DNA of 64,000 nt from a bacterium (lineage in GTDB: Bacteria > Pseudomonadota > Gammaproteobacteria > Pseudomonadales > Moraxellaceae), in the NCBI GenBank assembly GCA_029945725.1, contig JAQSDB010000011.1, positions 124,001 through 188,000 of the forward strand, written 5' to 3'. A program made the translations under genes and the position numbers. Of the stretch, positions 1 to 10,427 are shown in pieces. How positions within the stretch are numbered: the stretch's first letter is position 1; each line of letters begins with the position of its first letter. The notes under the pieces are model-generated. The model had not been told where the DNA came from. It did no database searches and was given only the letters and a program-made list of their open reading frames with translations.

Positions 1-1
1 T

Positions 2-67
2 TCGGATAACACAGGCGGAGAGTGGCGCTGGAGTTTTGATTTTTCCGGGATGCTGGCGCTGAACTGA
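2..67 (+). CDS. 3' end of an unidentified gene (partial)
   Basis: An open frame enters from the left edge and reads SDNTGGEWRWSFDFSGMLALN before a TGA at 65-67. I do not recognise the protein. A Rho-independent terminator follows about 40 bases downstream, which fits the end of a plus-strand transcription unit. Only 21 residues are visible, so function cannot be assigned. Confidence 0.4.
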   Translation, partial: SDNTGGEWRWSFDFSGMLALN

Positions 68-107
68 CAAATGTCGGCTGGCGGCAGTCAAGCTGTCTCA
101 TGAGTAC

Positions 108-136
108 AAAAAAGCCCTGCAATGCAGGGCTTTTTC
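108..136 (+). terminator. Rho-independent terminator
   Basis: A 10-bp stem (111-120 with 124-133), 3-base loop AAT, flanked by A-rich and T-rich runs. It separates the partial gene at the left edge from the thrS promoter. Confidence 0.85.
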
Positions 137-177
137 TTTGTGTCTGGGGGCAGGCTTCAGGAGATAAGCGGCCGGCA

Positions 178-206
178 TTGGCGAACGCCACGTCAGTCGC
201 TATAGT
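178..206 (+). promoter_or_regulatory. candidate sigma-70 promoter of thrS
   Basis: -35 TTGGCG at 178-183, a 17-base spacer and -10 TATAGT at 201-206. Transcription from about 213 would give a leader of roughly 165 nt before the thrS start, similar to the long regulatory leader of E. coli thrS. Confidence 0.5.
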
Positions 207-337
207 CGCCACCCCCTCGTTGCGTTATCCGCCTTCGGATCCGGCCTCTTGATAATAGATGTCGGCCGGCCGGTCTATCAGGCATGTTTGTCTGTGGCCG
301 GTGGTAAAAATCCGTGGCACCGCAATCTCTAGGTCAT

Positions 338-358
338 GTGGCCACTCGTAGCGGCCAC
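338..358 (+). promoter_or_regulatory. candidate ThrRS-binding translational operator (anticodon-arm mimic)
   Basis: GTGGCC (338-343) pairs with GGCCAC (353-358). After an A/C mismatch, a 7-base loop CTCGTAG (345-351) remains, with CGT in the anticodon position, T before it and A after it, as in a threonine tRNA anticodon loop. In E. coli, ThrRS represses its own mRNA by binding a leader hairpin with a CGU loop. The hairpin here ends about 20 bases before the start codon and close to the ribosome binding site. A second possible stem, 266-271 with 296-301, lies upstream. The function is inferred. Confidence 0.5.
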
Positions 359-379
359 CACTGCTGAAGGATGAATGTC

Positions 380-2305
380 ATGCCAGCCATTACCCTCCCG
401 GACGGGTCTGTCCGCCAATTCGATCATGCCGTTTCCGTAGCGGATGTTGCCGCTTCCATCGGCGCCGGTCTGGCCAAGGCCACCGTTGCCGGCAAGGTCG
501 ATGGCCGTCTGGTTGATGCCTCCGATCTCATCGAGAGCGATGCCTCGCTGCAAATCATTACGCCAAAAGATGAGGAAGGCCTGGAGATAATTCGCCACTC
601 CTGCGCCCATCTCATTGGTCATGCCGTGAAGCAGTTGTACCCGACTGCAAAAATGGTGATAGGCCCCGTTATCGCCGAAGGTTTTTATTACGACATCTGG
701 TATGAGCGCCCGTTTACACCGGATGACATGGCGGCGATTGAAAAACGCATGCTGGAGCTCATCGACAAGGATTACGACGTCATCAAGAAAGTGACGCCGC
801 GCGATGAAGTGATTGCGGTATTCAAGGCGCGGGGCGAGGAATACAAGCTGCGCCTGATTGACGACATGCCTGATGAGAAGGCCATGGGCCTTTATTATCA
901 CGAAGAATACGTGGACATGTGCCGCGGCCCGCACGTACCCAATACCCGCTTTCTGAAGTCCTTCAAGCTCACCAAGATTTCCGGCGCCTACTGGCGTGGC
1001 GATTCGAAAAACGAGCAGTTGCAGCGCATTTACGGCACTGCCTGGGCTGACAAGAAACAGCTTGCAGCCTATATCCAGCGGATTGAAGAGGCCGAGAAGC
1101 GAGATCATCGCAAGATCGGCAAGCAGCAGGATCTCTTCCATCTGCAGGAGGAGGCGCCGGGTATGGTGTTCTGGCATCCCAATGGCTGGACCATTTACCA
1201 GGTGCTCGAGCAGTACATGCGCAAGGTTCAGCAGGACCATGGCTATGTCGAGGTACGCACGCCGCAGGTGGTGGACCGCGTGCTCTGGGAACGTTCCGGG
1301 CACTGGGCCAACTACGCCGACAATATGTTCACTACGGCTTCCGAGAATCGTGATTACGCCGTGAAGCCCATGAACTGTCCCTGTCACGTGCAGATATTCA
1401 ATCAGGGACTGAAGAGCTATCGCGACCTACCTTTGCGCATGGCCGAGTTCGGCGCCTGTCACCGCAACGAGCCTTCGGGTGCCTTGCACGGCATCATGCG
1501 CGTGCGCGGCTTTACCCAGGACGATGCCCACATTTTCTGCACGGAAGACCAGATTGGCGCCGAGGCGGCAGACTTCATCAGGCTGACCCTCAAGGTCTAT
1601 GAGGACTTCGGCTTCAACAATGTCTCGCTCAAGCTCTCCACTCGTCCGGTCAAGCGTGTGGGCTCTGACGAGCTTTGGGACAAGGCGGAGGCCTCGCTGG
1701 CCAGGGCGCTGGATGATGCCGGCCTGAAATGGGACTTGCAGCCGGGCGAGGGCGCCTTCTACGGTCCCAAGGTCGAATTCACCCTGCACGACTGCATTGG
1801 TCGTGCCTGGCAGTGCGGTACGATCCAGCTTGATTTCAACCTGCCGCAACGTCTGGAGGCTACTTTTGTGGCCGAAGACAACAGTCGCCAGTACCCCGTC
1901 ATGCTGCACCGCGCCATCCTGGGCTCCTTTGAACGCTTCATCGGCATGCTGATTGAAAACTACGCCGGCTCCTTCCCGGCATGGCTGGCGCCGGTGCAAG
2001 TGGTGGTTATGGGCATCACGGATGCCCAGGCAGAGGCCTGCAAACGTGTGGATGAGGCCTTGAAAAACAAGGGCTTCAGGGCAATTGCGGACTTGAGAAA
2101 TGAGAAGATCGGCTTTAAAATCCGCGACCGCACCCTTCAGCGCATCCCCTACCTGCTGGTAGTGGGTGACCGCGAGATGGAATCTGGCACCGTATCTGTA
2201 CGTACCCGCAAGGGCGAGGATTTAGGCAGTATGTCGATTGACGACTTCGCCTCTCGCCTGCAAGCGGATATCGCGCAGCGGGGCCGTTTTGTATTGGAGA
2301 CTTAA
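380..2305 (+). CDS. thrS: threonine-tRNA ligase
   Basis: Cytoplasmic class II aminoacyl-tRNA synthetase that charges tRNA-Thr. The 641-residue product begins [10 protein letters not shown] and is collinear with E. coli ThrRS (642 aa): TGS domain (about 1-62), second additional domain with the editing-site HSCAHL motif, catalytic core with MNCPCH and a CHRNEPSG motif, and a C-terminal anticodon-binding domain. An in-frame ATG at 371 is rejected because the GAAGG ribosome binding site (366-370) directly abuts it, while ATG 380 is 9 bases away and matches the family start. It heads the classic thrS-infC-rpmI-rplT-pheS-pheT-ihfA cluster. The stop codon overlaps the infC start by one base. It may be autoregulated through the leader hairpin. 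Confidence 0.98.
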   Translation: MPAITLPDGSVRQFDHAVSVADVAASIGAGLAKATVAGKVDGRLVDASDLIESDASLQIITPKDEEGLEIIRHSCAHLIGHAVKQLYPTAKMVIGPVIAEGFYYDIWYERPFTPDDMAAIEKRMLELIDKDYDVIKKVTPRDEVIAVFKARGEEYKLRLIDDMPDEKAMGLYYHEEYVDMCRGPHVPNTRFLKSFKLTKISGAYWRGDSKNEQLQRIYGTAWADKKQLAAYIQRIEEAEKRDHRKIGKQQDLFHLQEEAPGMVFWHPNGWTIYQVLEQYMRKVQQDHGYVEVRTPQVVDRVLWERSGHWANYADNMFTTASENRDYAVKPMNCPCHVQIFNQGLKSYRDLPLRMAEFGACHRNEPSGALHGIMRVRGFTQDDAHIFCTEDQIGAEAADFIRLTLKVYEDFGFNNVSLKLSTRPVKRVGSDELWDKAEASLARALDDAGLKWDLQPGEGAFYGPKVEFTLHDCIGRAWQCGTIQLDFNLPQRLEATFVAEDNSRQYPVMLHRAILGSFERFIGMLIENYAGSFPAWLAPVQVVVMGITDAQAEACKRVDEALKNKGFRAIADLRNEKIGFKIRDRTLQRIPYLLVVGDREMESGTVSVRTRKGEDLGSMSIDDFASRLQADIAQRGRFVLET

Positions 2306-2850
2306 TGATTAAGCCTGAACGTAGCGGCCCAGCCAAAGAAAAGCGCCCGCTGATTAATGATGAAATTCGCGCAAAAGATGTGCGATTGATTGATCAGGAA
2401 GGCCAGCAGGCGGGTATTGTGCCCTTGCGCGATGCTCTCGCCGCCGCAGAAGCCGTTGCACTTGATCTGGTTGAGATTGTTGCTGATGCGGAGCCGCCGG
2501 TTTGCCGCATCATGGATTACGGCAAGCATGTCTTCGAACAGAAGCAGCAGAAGAGAGAATCCAAGAAAAAGCAGCATCAGGTCCAGATCAAGGAAATCAA
2601 GCTGCGGCCGGGTACTGAAGAGGCTGACTATCAGGTTAAGTTGCGCTCTATCGTCCGTTTTCTGGAAGATGGCGACAAGGCAAAGATCACGCTCCGCTTT
2701 CGCGGACGTGAGATGGCTCACCAGGCTATCGGTATGAAGCAATTGCAACGTATCGAGGTGGATCTGGCGGAGATCGGGGTTGTGGAACAGCACCCGAAGA
2801 TGGAAGGGAAGATGATGCATATGCTCATCGGCCCCAAGAAAAAGCGATAA
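2305..2850 (+). CDS. infC: translation initiation factor IF-3
   Basis: IF-3 binds the 30S subunit and enforces correct start-codon and initiator tRNA choice. The 181-residue product shows the N-domain ([22 protein letters not shown]), a lysine-rich linker and the C-domain with [26 protein letters not shown]. The ATG at 2305 overlaps the thrS stop (TAATG). The next codon, 2308-2310, is ATT followed by AAG, and in E. coli and many relatives infC starts at ATT followed by a lysine codon, the basis of IF-3 autoregulation. GGAG at 2296-2299 lies 5 bases from ATG and 8 from ATT, so either could be used; ATT would give 180 aa, the E. coli length. The gene identity is certain, the start codon is not. 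Confidence 0.97.
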   Translation: MIKPERSGPAKEKRPLINDEIRAKDVRLIDQEGQQAGIVPLRDALAAAEAVALDLVEIVADAEPPVCRIMDYGKHVFEQKQQKRESKKKQHQVQIKEIKLRPGTEEADYQVKLRSIVRFLEDGDKAKITLRFRGREMAHQAIGMKQLQRIEVDLAEIGVVEQHPKMEGKMMHMLIGPKKKR

Positions 2851-2950
2851 GCCGGAAGGATTCCAGCTGATCACTTACCCCCAAGCCGCGTTACACCAAC
2901 CTGCGGGTGTGTAATGGAGTGCTGCAAGGGTCAACCTAAACGAGGCAGAT
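2851..2950 (+). promoter_or_regulatory. infC-rpmI intergenic leader, possible L20 operator
   Basis: A 100-base gap before rpmI with an imperfect hairpin (TTACACC 2891-2897 with GGGTGTGTAA 2905-2914). In E. coli, ribosomal protein L20 represses rpmI-rplT by binding structures in this region. I can see the hairpin but cannot confirm an L20 site by eye. Confidence 0.3.
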
Positions 2951-3151
2951 ATGTCGAAGTTGAAGATTAAAACCAAGCGTGGTGCTGCAAAACGCTTCAT
3001 GAAGACAGCCAATGGCTTCAAGCGCAAGCAGGCTTTCAAGCGCCACATTCTGACGAAGAAATCGGCCAAACGTATCCGTCAGCTGCGTCCCATGACAATG
3101 GTTGCCAAAAGCGACGTTGCTCGTGTTGTGCGCATGTTGCCCAATCTGTAA
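2951..3151 (+). CDS. rpmI: 50S ribosomal protein L35
   Basis: A 66-residue, very basic protein of the large ribosomal subunit, beginning [16 protein letters not shown] and containing the family segment [10 protein letters not shown] with many Lys and Arg. Length and sequence are normal for bacterial bL35. It sits 100 bases after infC and 19 bases before rplT, the standard order, and is expected to be cotranscribed and regulated with rplT. AACGAGG (2939-2945) precedes the ATG. Confidence 0.97.
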   Translation: MSKLKIKTKRGAAKRFMKTANGFKRKQAFKRHILTKKSAKRIRQLRPMTMVAKSDVARVVRMLPNL

Positions 3152-3170
3152 TTGACGGAGAAATACGAAA

Positions 3171-3530
3171 ATGGCTCGTGTAAAACGTGGTGTAGTTGCT
3201 CACCGTCGTCACAAAAAAATCCTGGATCGCGCCAAAGGTTATTACGGCGCCCGTTCACGTGTTTATCGTGTGGCATTTCAGGCCGTCATCAAGGCTGGCC
3301 AGTATGCTTATCGTGACCGTCGTCAACGGAAACGCCAGTTCCGTGCACTCTGGATTGCCCGTATTAACGCAGCGTCGCGTTTGAATGGTGTCTCCTACAG
3401 CCGTCTTATCAACGGTCTGAAGAGAGCCAGCATCGAGATCGATCGCCGCGTACTGGCAGATATTGCCGTGCATGATGCTGCTGCGTTTAGCGCGCTGGCC
3501 GAGAAGGCGAAAGCCAGCCTCGCCGCGTAA
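3171..3530 (+). CDS. rplT: 50S ribosomal protein L20
   Basis: A 119-residue large-subunit protein required early in 50S assembly and, in E. coli, a translational repressor of the rpmI-rplT pair. It begins [18 protein letters not shown] and has the conserved [31 protein letters not shown] segment and a C-terminal globular domain containing [20 protein letters not shown] at 3157-3160 precedes the start. Length is normal. A terminator or attenuator follows at 3562. Confidence 0.98.
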   Translation: MARVKRGVVAHRRHKKILDRAKGYYGARSRVYRVAFQAVIKAGQYAYRDRRQRKRQFRALWIARINAASRLNGVSYSRLINGLKRASIEIDRRVLADIAVHDAAAFSALAEKAKASLAA

Positions 3531-3561
3531 GTAAAACGCAGTGGGCTTTCGGGCCCGATCC

Positions 3562-3597
3562 AAAAGGGGAAGGGCTTAGCGGTTCTTCCCCTTTTTA
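3562..3597 (+). terminator. terminator or attenuator between rplT and pheS
   Basis: An 11-bp stem (AAAAGGGGAAG 3562-3572 with CTTCCCCTTTT 3585-3595) followed by a T run. A smaller GGGC/GCCC hairpin lies just upstream (3543-3555). In E. coli, pheST is controlled by attenuation with a Phe-rich leader peptide; I see no Phe-rich leader here, so simple partial termination is equally possible. Confidence 0.75.
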
Positions 3598-3673
3598 TTT
3601 TCAGGGTTTGCTTTGTGCAGGGGCGGCTGATGCCGTGACTGCAAGGAAATTCCCTTGAGGCGAAGCCCTTTAA

Positions 3674-4720
<1,047 letters not shown>

Positions 4721-4834
4721 TTCAATAGTGAATATTTTTTCAGGACAGCAGTATTCGCGAACCGTATATGAGGCTTCGCGGCTGAAACTGCCCTGAAAAA
4801 GCTTGAGGCCCGGCGTGGGCAAGTGAGTGGAAAG

Positions 4835-7210
4835 ATGCAATTCAGTGAGAAGTGGCTGCGTGAATGGGTGAATCCGGCATTGGATACGGTTGCCTTTGGG
4901 CATCAGTTGACCATGGCGGGGCTTGAGGTCGATGCGATTGAGCCTGTGGCTGCGGCGTTTACTCACGTGCTGGTGGGCGAGGTGCTGGAAGTGGTTCCGC
5001 ATCCTGATGCGGACAAGCTGCGCGTGACAAAGGTCAGCATAGGCAGGGAAAACCTGCAAATTGTTTGTGGTGCGGCGAATGTGCGTGTGGGCTTGCGTGT
5101 TCCTGTGGCAACGGTAGGTGCGGAGCTGCCGGGTGGTTTGACAATAAAAGAAGCCAGGCTGCGTGGTGTTGAGTCTTTCGGCATGCTTTGTTCTGAGGCT
5201 GAACTCGGGCTTGCTGCAACTGCCAGTGGCTTGATGGAGCTGCCGCTTGATGCGCCGGTGGGGAAAAGCATCCGTGATTATTTGCAACTCGACGACAGCC
5301 TGATTGAGCTTGGCATAACGCCTAATCGTGGTGACTGCCTGAGTTTGCGCGGTCTGGCTCGTGAGGCCGGCGTGCTGAGCAGGCTGCCTGTTGTGGCGCC
5401 GAAGATTGTGCCTGTTGCAGCGACTCATCAGGAGGTAATGAAGATTACGCTTGAGGCTGCAGCGGCTTGCCCGCATTACGCCGGTCGTCTGATTCGTGGT
5501 CTGAATGCAAAAGCGGTGAGTCCGCTGTGGCTGACTGAAAAGCTGCGTCGTTCCGGTATTCGCTCCATAAGTCCTGTGGTGGATATCACCAACTATGTGC
5601 TGCTTGAGTTGGGGCAACCCATGCATGCCTTTGATGTTGCGCATGTCAGTGATGGAATAGTGGTGCGAATGGCTTGCGAGGGTGAACTACTCACCTTGTT
5701 GGATGGCCAGACCATTACGTTACGCTCGGACTCTCTGGTTATTGCCGATGCGAAGAAGGTGCTTGCGCTGGCCGGCATCATGGGGGGGCAGGCGAGTGCT
5801 GTGAGTGATGCCACTCAGGATGTTTTCCTTGAGAGTGCCTTTTTTGCACCGCTTGCGGTAGCTGGCAAGGCTCGCTCCTATGGCTTGCATACGGATTCGT
5901 CCCATCGCTTTGAGCGCGGTGTCGATTTTGTCCTGCAGGTAGAGGCTCTTGATCGTGCCACCGCATTGATTGTTGATATCTGTGGCGGCGAGCCAGGCCC
6001 GGTGACCATCGCCAGTGAGGAGTCCCTTCTGCCAACGCGCGCGCCGATCACACTGCGCACAGCGCGGATCGAGGGTTTGCTGGGTATTGTGCTGCCAGAT
6101 GAGGAAGTGGTGGATATTCTGACGCGCCTGGGTATGCAGGTGCGGCAAGAGGCGGCTGGCTGGCTGGTGACGCCGCCGACCTGGCGTTTTGATATCAGCA
6201 TCGAGGTTGATCTGATTGAGGAGCTGGCGCGTATTCATGGCTATAACAACTTCCCCAAAACTGTGCCCCAGGCGGCACTTCGGCTGACGCCTCTGAGTGA
6301 AACCGTTACCACAGAGGGGCGTATCAAGCGTCTTCTGGTTGATCTGGGGTATCAGGAAGCCATCACCATGAGCTTTGTCGAGCCTGGATTGCTGGCGGCC
6401 TTCGACCCTGAAACAAAGCCTCTGGCGCTGGCCAATCCCATCTCGACAGACCTGTCTGTCATGCGCACGACCCTCTGGGCCGGGCTGGTCAAGGCGCTGC
6501 AATACAATCAGAACCGCCAGCAGGGCCGGGTGCGCCTGTTTGAGACAGGGCTTCGCTTCGTTCCCGGAAAGGCGGGGCTTATTCAGGAGCGTATGCTGGC
6601 AGGGCTAGCTTGCGGCAACCTGCTTCCAGAGTTGTGGAGTAACTCGAGAAAAGAGGTTGATTTCTTTGATATTAAAGGAAATATTGAAAGTCTGTTTGCG
6701 CTCCTTGGTGCATCTGATAGAGTTGCCTTCAAGGCTGGAAACCATCCGGCCCTGCATCCGGGGCAGACGGCAGAGATCGTCTCGGAGGGTCATAAGCTGG
6801 GCTGGGTAGGGCGTTTGCACCCGCGTTTAAGCGATGATCTGGGTCTCGCCGGCCCTGTTTACCTGTTTGAGATTTGTCTGGATGCGTTGCCTGAGGGCTG
6901 TCTGCCTGTTCTCTGTGAACTCTCAAGGTTCCCCGAGGTCAGGCGTGATATTGCTGTGCTCGCGGATATCCAGTTGCCTGCTGATGCTTTGCTTGCCGCC
7001 GTGAAAACAGTTGCCGGCCCCGAGCTTCGTGACTGTCGGCTGTTTGATGTTTATGAGGGCCCGGGTGTTGCAGCCGGGCAGCGCAGTCTTGCTATTGGCA
7101 TGGTCTGGCAGCATCCGCAGCGAACCTTGCAGGAAAATGAAGTGCAGGCTTATGTGGATGCTGTAGTGGCGTTGTTGAAGACGCGATTCGGGGTCAGTTT
7201 GAGGGATTGA
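4835..7210 (+). CDS. pheT: phenylalanine-tRNA ligase beta subunit
   Basis: Beta subunit of PheRS, needed for tRNA binding and editing of mischarged Tyr-tRNA. The 791-residue protein contains an OB-fold tRNA-binding domain ([21 protein letters not shown]), the B3/B4 editing domain with [18 protein letters not shown]5, the catalytic-like core and a C-terminal ferredoxin-fold anticodon-binding domain ([14 protein letters not shown]). The start is placed at ATG 4835 ([14 protein letters not shown]), which matches the E. coli start; an in-frame GTG at 4823 would only add MSGK. ihfA begins one base after the stop, so the genes are cotranscribed. Confidence 0.97.
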   Translation: MQFSEKWLREWVNPALDTVAFGHQLTMAGLEVDAIEPVAAAFTHVLVGEVLEVVPHPDADKLRVTKVSIGRENLQIVCGAANVRVGLRVPVATVGAELPGGLTIKEARLRGVESFGMLCSEAELGLAATASGLMELPLDAPVGKSIRDYLQLDDSLIELGITPNRGDCLSLRGLAREAGVLSRLPVVAPKIVPVAATHQEVMKITLEAAAACPHYAGRLIRGLNAKAVSPLWLTEKLRRSGIRSISPVVDITNYVLLELGQPMHAFDVAHVSDGIVVRMACEGELLTLLDGQTITLRSDSLVIADAKKVLALAGIMGGQASAVSDATQDVFLESAFFAPLAVAGKARSYGLHTDSSHRFERGVDFVLQVEALDRATALIVDICGGEPGPVTIASEESLLPTRAPITLRTARIEGLLGIVLPDEEVVDILTRLGMQVRQEAAGWLVTPPTWRFDISIEVDLIEELARIHGYNNFPKTVPQAALRLTPLSETVTTEGRIKRLLVDLGYQEAITMSFVEPGLLAAFDPETKPLALANPISTDLSVMRTTLWAGLVKALQYNQNRQQGRVRLFETGLRFVPGKAGLIQERMLAGLACGNLLPELWSNSRKEVDFFDIKGNIESLFALLGASDRVAFKAGNHPALHPGQTAEIVSEGHKLGWVGRLHPRLSDDLGLAGPVYLFEICLDALPEGCLPVLCELSRFPEVRRDIAVLADIQLPADALLAAVKTVAGPELRDCRLFDVYEGPGVAAGQRSLAIGMVWQHPQRTLQENEVQAYVDAVVALLKTRFGVSLRD

Positions 7211-7211
7211 G

Positions 7212-7514
7212 ATGACGGCACTCACCAAGGCAGAAATGGCAGAGCGATTGTTTGACGAGTTGGGTCTTAACAAGCGCGAGGCCAAGGAAATGGTTGAGAT
7301 GTTTTTCGAGGAGATCCGTCATGCCCTTGAGCACAATGAGTCAGTAAAGCTGTCAGGTTTTGGTAATTTCGATCTGCGCGACAAGCGTCAGCGTCCTGGT
7401 CGCAATCCCAAAACCGGTGAAGAAATTCCGATTACTGCCCGGCGTGTTGTGACGTTTCGTCCCGGTCAGAAACTGAAAGCCAGAGTGGAAGTGTATGCTA
7501 GAACCCAGCAATAA
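7212..7514 (+). CDS. ihfA: integration host factor subunit alpha
   Basis: A 100-residue nucleoid protein that pairs with IhfB and sharply bends specific DNA sites, helping transcription, recombination and replication. Visible features are the helical N-terminal half ([18 protein letters not shown]), the FGNFDLRDK segment and the DNA-inserting arm [17 protein letters not shown], with the proline that intercalates in the minor groove. The position after pheT and the length are canonical. The next gene starts inside its last 20 bases. Confidence 0.97.
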   Translation: MTALTKAEMAERLFDELGLNKREAKEMVEMFFEEIRHALEHNESVKLSGFGNFDLRDKRQRPGRNPKTGEEIPITARRVVTFRPGQKLKARVEVYARTQQ

Positions 7515-7902
7515 CGCGCAGCTGCCAGAAATCCCCAGCAAGCGTTACTTCACTATTGGCGAGGTCAGTGACCTTTGTGATGTGAAGCCGCATGTTCTGC
7601 GTTACTGGGAGCAGGAGTTTCCACAACTGAAGCCGGTGAAGCGCCGAGGTAATCGTCGCTATTATCAGCGTCAGGATGTGATGATCATCCGCAATATACG
7701 CAGCCTGCTTTATGAGCAGGGCTACACCATTGGTGGTGCCCGACTGCAACTCACAGAAACCCGTCATCAGGATCGTGAAGATCTTTTGACGGCGGTCACA
7801 CCGGGATTGTCCCTGACTGAGCCGGGTGATGGCATTTTTCATGTTGTTTTGCAGGACATGATCAAGGAGCTTGAGCAGGTGGCAACGCTCCTGCGTCGTT
7901 AA
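7495..7902 (+). CDS. MerR family transcriptional regulator (ihfA-linked)
   Basis: A 135-residue DNA-binding protein with an N-terminal MerR winged helix (residues about 14-85: [25 protein letters not shown] and [18 protein letters not shown]) and a short C-terminal dimerisation helix ([14 protein letters not shown]). No cysteine cluster for metal binding is present in the C-terminal part. It overlaps ihfA by 20 bases, with GGAAG at 7487-7491 serving as ribosome binding site, so translation is probably coupled. A small MerR gene after ihfA is common in Pseudomonas and relatives; its targets are not known to me. Confidence 0.9.
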   Translation: MLEPSNNAQLPEIPSKRYFTIGEVSDLCDVKPHVLRYWEQEFPQLKPVKRRGNRRYYQRQDVMIIRNIRSLLYEQGYTIGGARLQLTETRHQDREDLLTAVTPGLSLTEPGDGIFHVVLQDMIKELEQVATLLRR

Positions 7903-7931
7903 ATATTCCGTTAATTTCCCAAGAGTTGCGC

Positions 7932-7959
7932 TGGACACGTGGGCGGTTTTCGGTATCAT
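7932..7959 (+). promoter_or_regulatory. candidate promoter of tRNA-Pro
   Basis: -35 TGGACA (7932-7937), a 16-base spacer and -10 TATCAT (7954-7959). Transcription would begin about 20 bases before the mature tRNA 5' end. Confidence 0.5.
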
Positions 7960-7984
7960 TGCCGCCTCACCGAAAGGTGGTTGT

Positions 7985-8061
7985 CGGGGCGTAGCGCAGC
8001 TTGGTAGCGCACTAGCATGGGGTGCTAGGGGTCGAAGGTTCAAATCCTTCCGTCCCGACCA
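7985..8061 (+). tRNA. tRNA-Pro(GGG)
   Basis: A complete 77-nt cloverleaf: acceptor CGGGGCG/CGTCCCG with one G-T pair, D arm GCGC-AGCTTGGTA-GCGC, anticodon arm CTAGC-ATGGGGT-GCTAG with anticodon GGG, T arm GAAGG-TTCAAAT-CCTTC, discriminator A, and CCA encoded in the DNA. It follows ihfA-merR, as in Pseudomonas, and is followed at once by a strong terminator. The 3' part of a tRNA can be an integration site, but no integrase or repeated tail is seen. Confidence 0.98.
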
Positions 8062-8073
8062 GTGTTTTCAAAC

Positions 8074-8107
8074 AAAAAGGCCGGTTCAGTAATGAACCGG
8101 CCTTTTT
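8074..8107 (+). terminator. strong terminator after tRNA-Pro
   Basis: A 15-bp perfect stem (8074-8088 with 8093-8107) ending in TTTTT, loop GTAA. Confidence 0.95.
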
Positions 8108-8471
8108 GCTTGCTGAATTTCTGGCGCCGGTTTTTTGTCTGTTCCCTTGCGTAAAATAAGACAGCCGACAATGGCGGGCTGCAATGAGCCGACATTAATC
8201 CCCGACTCAGTCAGTTGCAGGCGGGTTTCCGAGTGGCTAAATGCCAGTGAGCGGATAAACAGGCTCATGGGAATGTGTTGGCGCACATCAAGGATGTGTC
8301 AATGCGGAATGCGAACTTTCTTGTTCGGTGTGGGCGCCGGCGTACAAAATGGCTGGGTGTTTTCTTACGTATTACCCGATATTTACAGGCTTGAGTGTGC
8401 TGCCTAGTCTAACCGGGTCGTCATGATGACGGCACATGGATGTACATATTGAATTGATCAAGGAGATCATC
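8108..8471 (+). other. 364-base stretch without a recognisable gene
   Basis: Short open frames exist on both strands (for example a TTG-started plus-strand frame at 8135-8407 and a minus-strand frame at 8086-8286 that runs into the terminator), but neither has a good ribosome binding site, a known motif or a plausible composition. No tRNA, repeat or clear promoter is seen. It probably holds the promoter of the comEA-like gene downstream. Confidence 0.5.
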
Positions 8472-8789
8472 ATGCGTTTGCAAGCCTTTGTTATTTCCAC
8501 TTTGTTGCTTTTTGCCAGTCCTTGGTTGCATGCCGAAGCTGCGAGCCCTGCGCCTGCTGTGGCAAGCCCGTCTAAACCTGCGGCGGTCTCGTCAGCACGG
8601 ATCAATATCAATGCTGCTGATGCAGTGACCCTGCTTGGTTTGAAGGGGGTTGGAGAAAAGAAGGCGCAGGCGATTGTGGCTTATCGCAAGTCCAAGGGGC
8701 CGTTTAACTCCCTTGAGCAGTTTGAGGCAGTACCCGGCATAGGCCCCTCCATTGTCGCCAAGAACAAGAATGTGATTGTGTTTCGCTGA
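8472..8789 (+). CDS. ComEA-like helix-hairpin-helix DNA-binding protein
   Basis: A 105-residue secreted protein. An N-terminal signal peptide (MRLQAFVISTLLLFASPWLHAEA) is followed by an Ala/Pro/Ser-rich linker and a double helix-hairpin-helix domain: INAADAVTLLGLKGVGEKKAQAIVAYR and SLEQFEAVPGIGPSIVAKNK. In naturally competent bacteria, periplasmic ComEA binds incoming double-stranded DNA; short ComEA-like proteins are widespread in gammaproteobacteria. The start is ATG 8472, with AAGGAG six bases upstream; an upstream in-frame ATG at 8436 would put charged residues before the signal peptide. It is monocistronic, with its own terminator. A competence role is inferred. Confidence 0.85.
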   Translation: MRLQAFVISTLLLFASPWLHAEAASPAPAVASPSKPAAVSSARININAADAVTLLGLKGVGEKKAQAIVAYRKSKGPFNSLEQFEAVPGIGPSIVAKNKNVIVFR

Positions 8790-8803
8790 TTATCGACGAG
8801 CAT

Positions 8804-8833
8804 AAAAAAGCCGCGAATCTCGCGGCTTTTTTA
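8804..8833 (+). terminator. terminator after the comEA-like gene
   Basis: A 13-bp perfect stem (8804-8816 with 8820-8832), loop ATC, ending in six T. Confidence 0.95.
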
Positions 8834-8909
8834 TGTGTCAAAGACCTGTTAAACAGGGTTCCCGGTTTGCGGTATATGCCGATATTGCGACCCTTCCAGG
8901 AGCATCTTT

Positions 8910-10427
8910 ATGTGTGTGGTTCAGGTTCAAACCCGCCTTGGTCTTGTCGCGGGCCTTGAAAAGGAGGGCGTGCACAGCTTTCGTGGTATCCCCTATGCCA
9001 AACCCTTGCGGGGGCTTGGGCGTATACGGGCACCGCAAGCCGTCACGGCATGGGAGGGAGTTCTGGAGGCGACGTGCTGGGCGCCGGCGGCTCCTCAGGA
9101 AGATATTCCACTCATGGGGGTCGGGGAGTCAGGAGATGATTGTCTGGTACTCAATATTTGTCGGCCTGCTTCCATGAATAATGCATTGCCGGTCATGGTC
9201 TGGATTCATGGCGGCGGTTTTCTTTCCGGTGCCAGCCATCAGGCGCTATACGAGCCTTCGACACTGGTTCGCGAGAATGACGTGATCGTGGTCAGCATCA
9301 ACTACCGTCTCGGGATTCTTGGTTTCGGTGAATGGTCGGACTGGCCCGAGCTTGAAGGAGTGAGCAACGCCGGTCTGCGTGACCAGATACTGGCGTTGCA
9401 GTGGGTACAGGAGCATATCGGGAGTTTTGGTGGTGATGCAGGCAATGTGACTGTATTCGGCGAGTCGGCGGGCGGAATGAGCATTGCCTGTTTACTGGCC
9501 AGTCCGCTGGCAAAAGGTCTGTTTCATCGCGCTATTATCCAAAGTGGGAGTGCGGATCATGTCGTGGTCCGGAGCGAGGCGCAGCGTATTACCCGGCGTT
9601 TTGCCGAAGCGGCTGGTAATGCCCCTAAAGCCTGCCTGGAGGGTGATCTGGCGGGCTTGATGGCGGCACAGCACCAGTGTTTGCTCACTACGGTCAATCG
9701 CGGCACCCATCAGCAGCCGGTACCGCAATTCGGCATGACGATGTTGCCGCAAATCGGGGATGATGTTTTGCCGCAACATCCGCTTGAGGCCATGGAGCAG
9801 GGGCTGGGAGCGGATATCCCGGTTTTGCTCGGCACCACGCGGAATGAATGGAATCTTTTTTACCTGTCGCCGCAGTCCATGGGGCAAAGTCAGGCACGCC
9901 CCGAGCCGGATGAGGCAAGGCTTGTTCACGAGTTTGAACGAACCTTGCCGGGCCGGGGAGTTGCGATGCTGGCACGATATCGGGCTCTCATGCCGGACGC
10001 TCTGGCAAGCGAGGTATTTTGTGCCTATGAGACTGACAGGATGTTCCGTATTCCCAGCCTGCGCCTGGTCGAAGCGAGATTTGCGGCAGCAGCACCCACC
10101 TGGAATTACCTGTTTGACTGGCCTTGTGCGTGGAACCCGCGCCTGAAAAGCTGTCATGTCATGGAGGTGCCTTTTGTCTTCGGGATTACCGAAAAGCCTA
10201 CCGGCCAGCTCTTTACCGGCGGTGGTGATGCGGCTAATGCCTTGTCGAAACAAGTGCGTGTTGCCTGGACGGCATTTGCCCGGGGTGAAGTGCCGGCCGC
10301 GCCGGAGTGGCCGAAGTGGTCTCCCTACCTTGAAAAAGAGCGCTCCAGCATGGTCATTGGCTCCCATTCTTTCTGTCAGGACGACCCGGAGCAGTCGCGC
10401 CGGTTGCTCTGGGAAGGCATACTCTGA
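8910..10427 (+). CDS. type B carboxylesterase/lipase family hydrolase
   Basis: A 505-residue alpha/beta hydrolase expected to cleave carboxylic esters. Seen: the early FRGIPYAKP motif, the oxyanion-hole segment HGGGF (residues 100-104), the nucleophile elbow FGESAGG with Ser186, and the late CHVMEVPFVFG segment that carries the catalytic His in this family. Length is typical. No signal peptide, so probably cytoplasmic. AGGAG (8898-8902) lies 7 bases before the ATG. The following Tat-signal protein and GMC oxidoreductase are on the same strand after a 144-base gap; a shared pathway, with ester cleavage giving an alcohol for oxidation, is possible but is inference. The substrate is unknown. Confidence 0.92.
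   Translation: MCVVQVQTRLGLVAGLEKEGVHSFRGIPYAKPLRGLGRIRAPQAVTAWEGVLEATCWAPAAPQEDIPLMGVGESGDDCLVLNICRPASMNNALPVMVWIHGGGFLSGASHQALYEPSTLVRENDVIVVSINYRLGILGFGEWSDWPELEGVSNAGLRDQILALQWVQEHIGSFGGDAGNVTVFGESAGGMSIACLLASPLAKGLFHRAIIQSGSADHVVVRSEAQRITRRFAEAAGNAPKACLEGDLAGLMAAQHQCLLTTVNRGTHQQPVPQFGMTMLPQIGDDVLPQHPLEAMEQGLGADIPVLLGTTRNEWNLFYLSPQSMGQSQARPEPDEARLVHEFERTLPGRGVAMLARYRALMPDALASEVFCAYETDRMFRIPSLRLVEARFAAAAPTWNYLFDWPCAWNPRLKSCHVMEVPFVFGITEKPTGQLFTGGGDAANALSKQVRVAWTAFARGEVPAAPEWPKWSPYLEKERSSMVIGSHSFCQDDPEQSRRLLWEGIL

Noticed and set aside
7985-8061. tRNA-Pro as an integration site for a mobile element
   Set aside because: No integrase gene, no repeated tRNA tail downstream and normal housekeeping context.
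8135-8407. 90-codon plus-strand frame after tRNA-Pro
   Set aside because: It starts with TTG, has no ribosome binding site and shows no recognisable motif; a competing minus-strand frame in the same place is equally weak.
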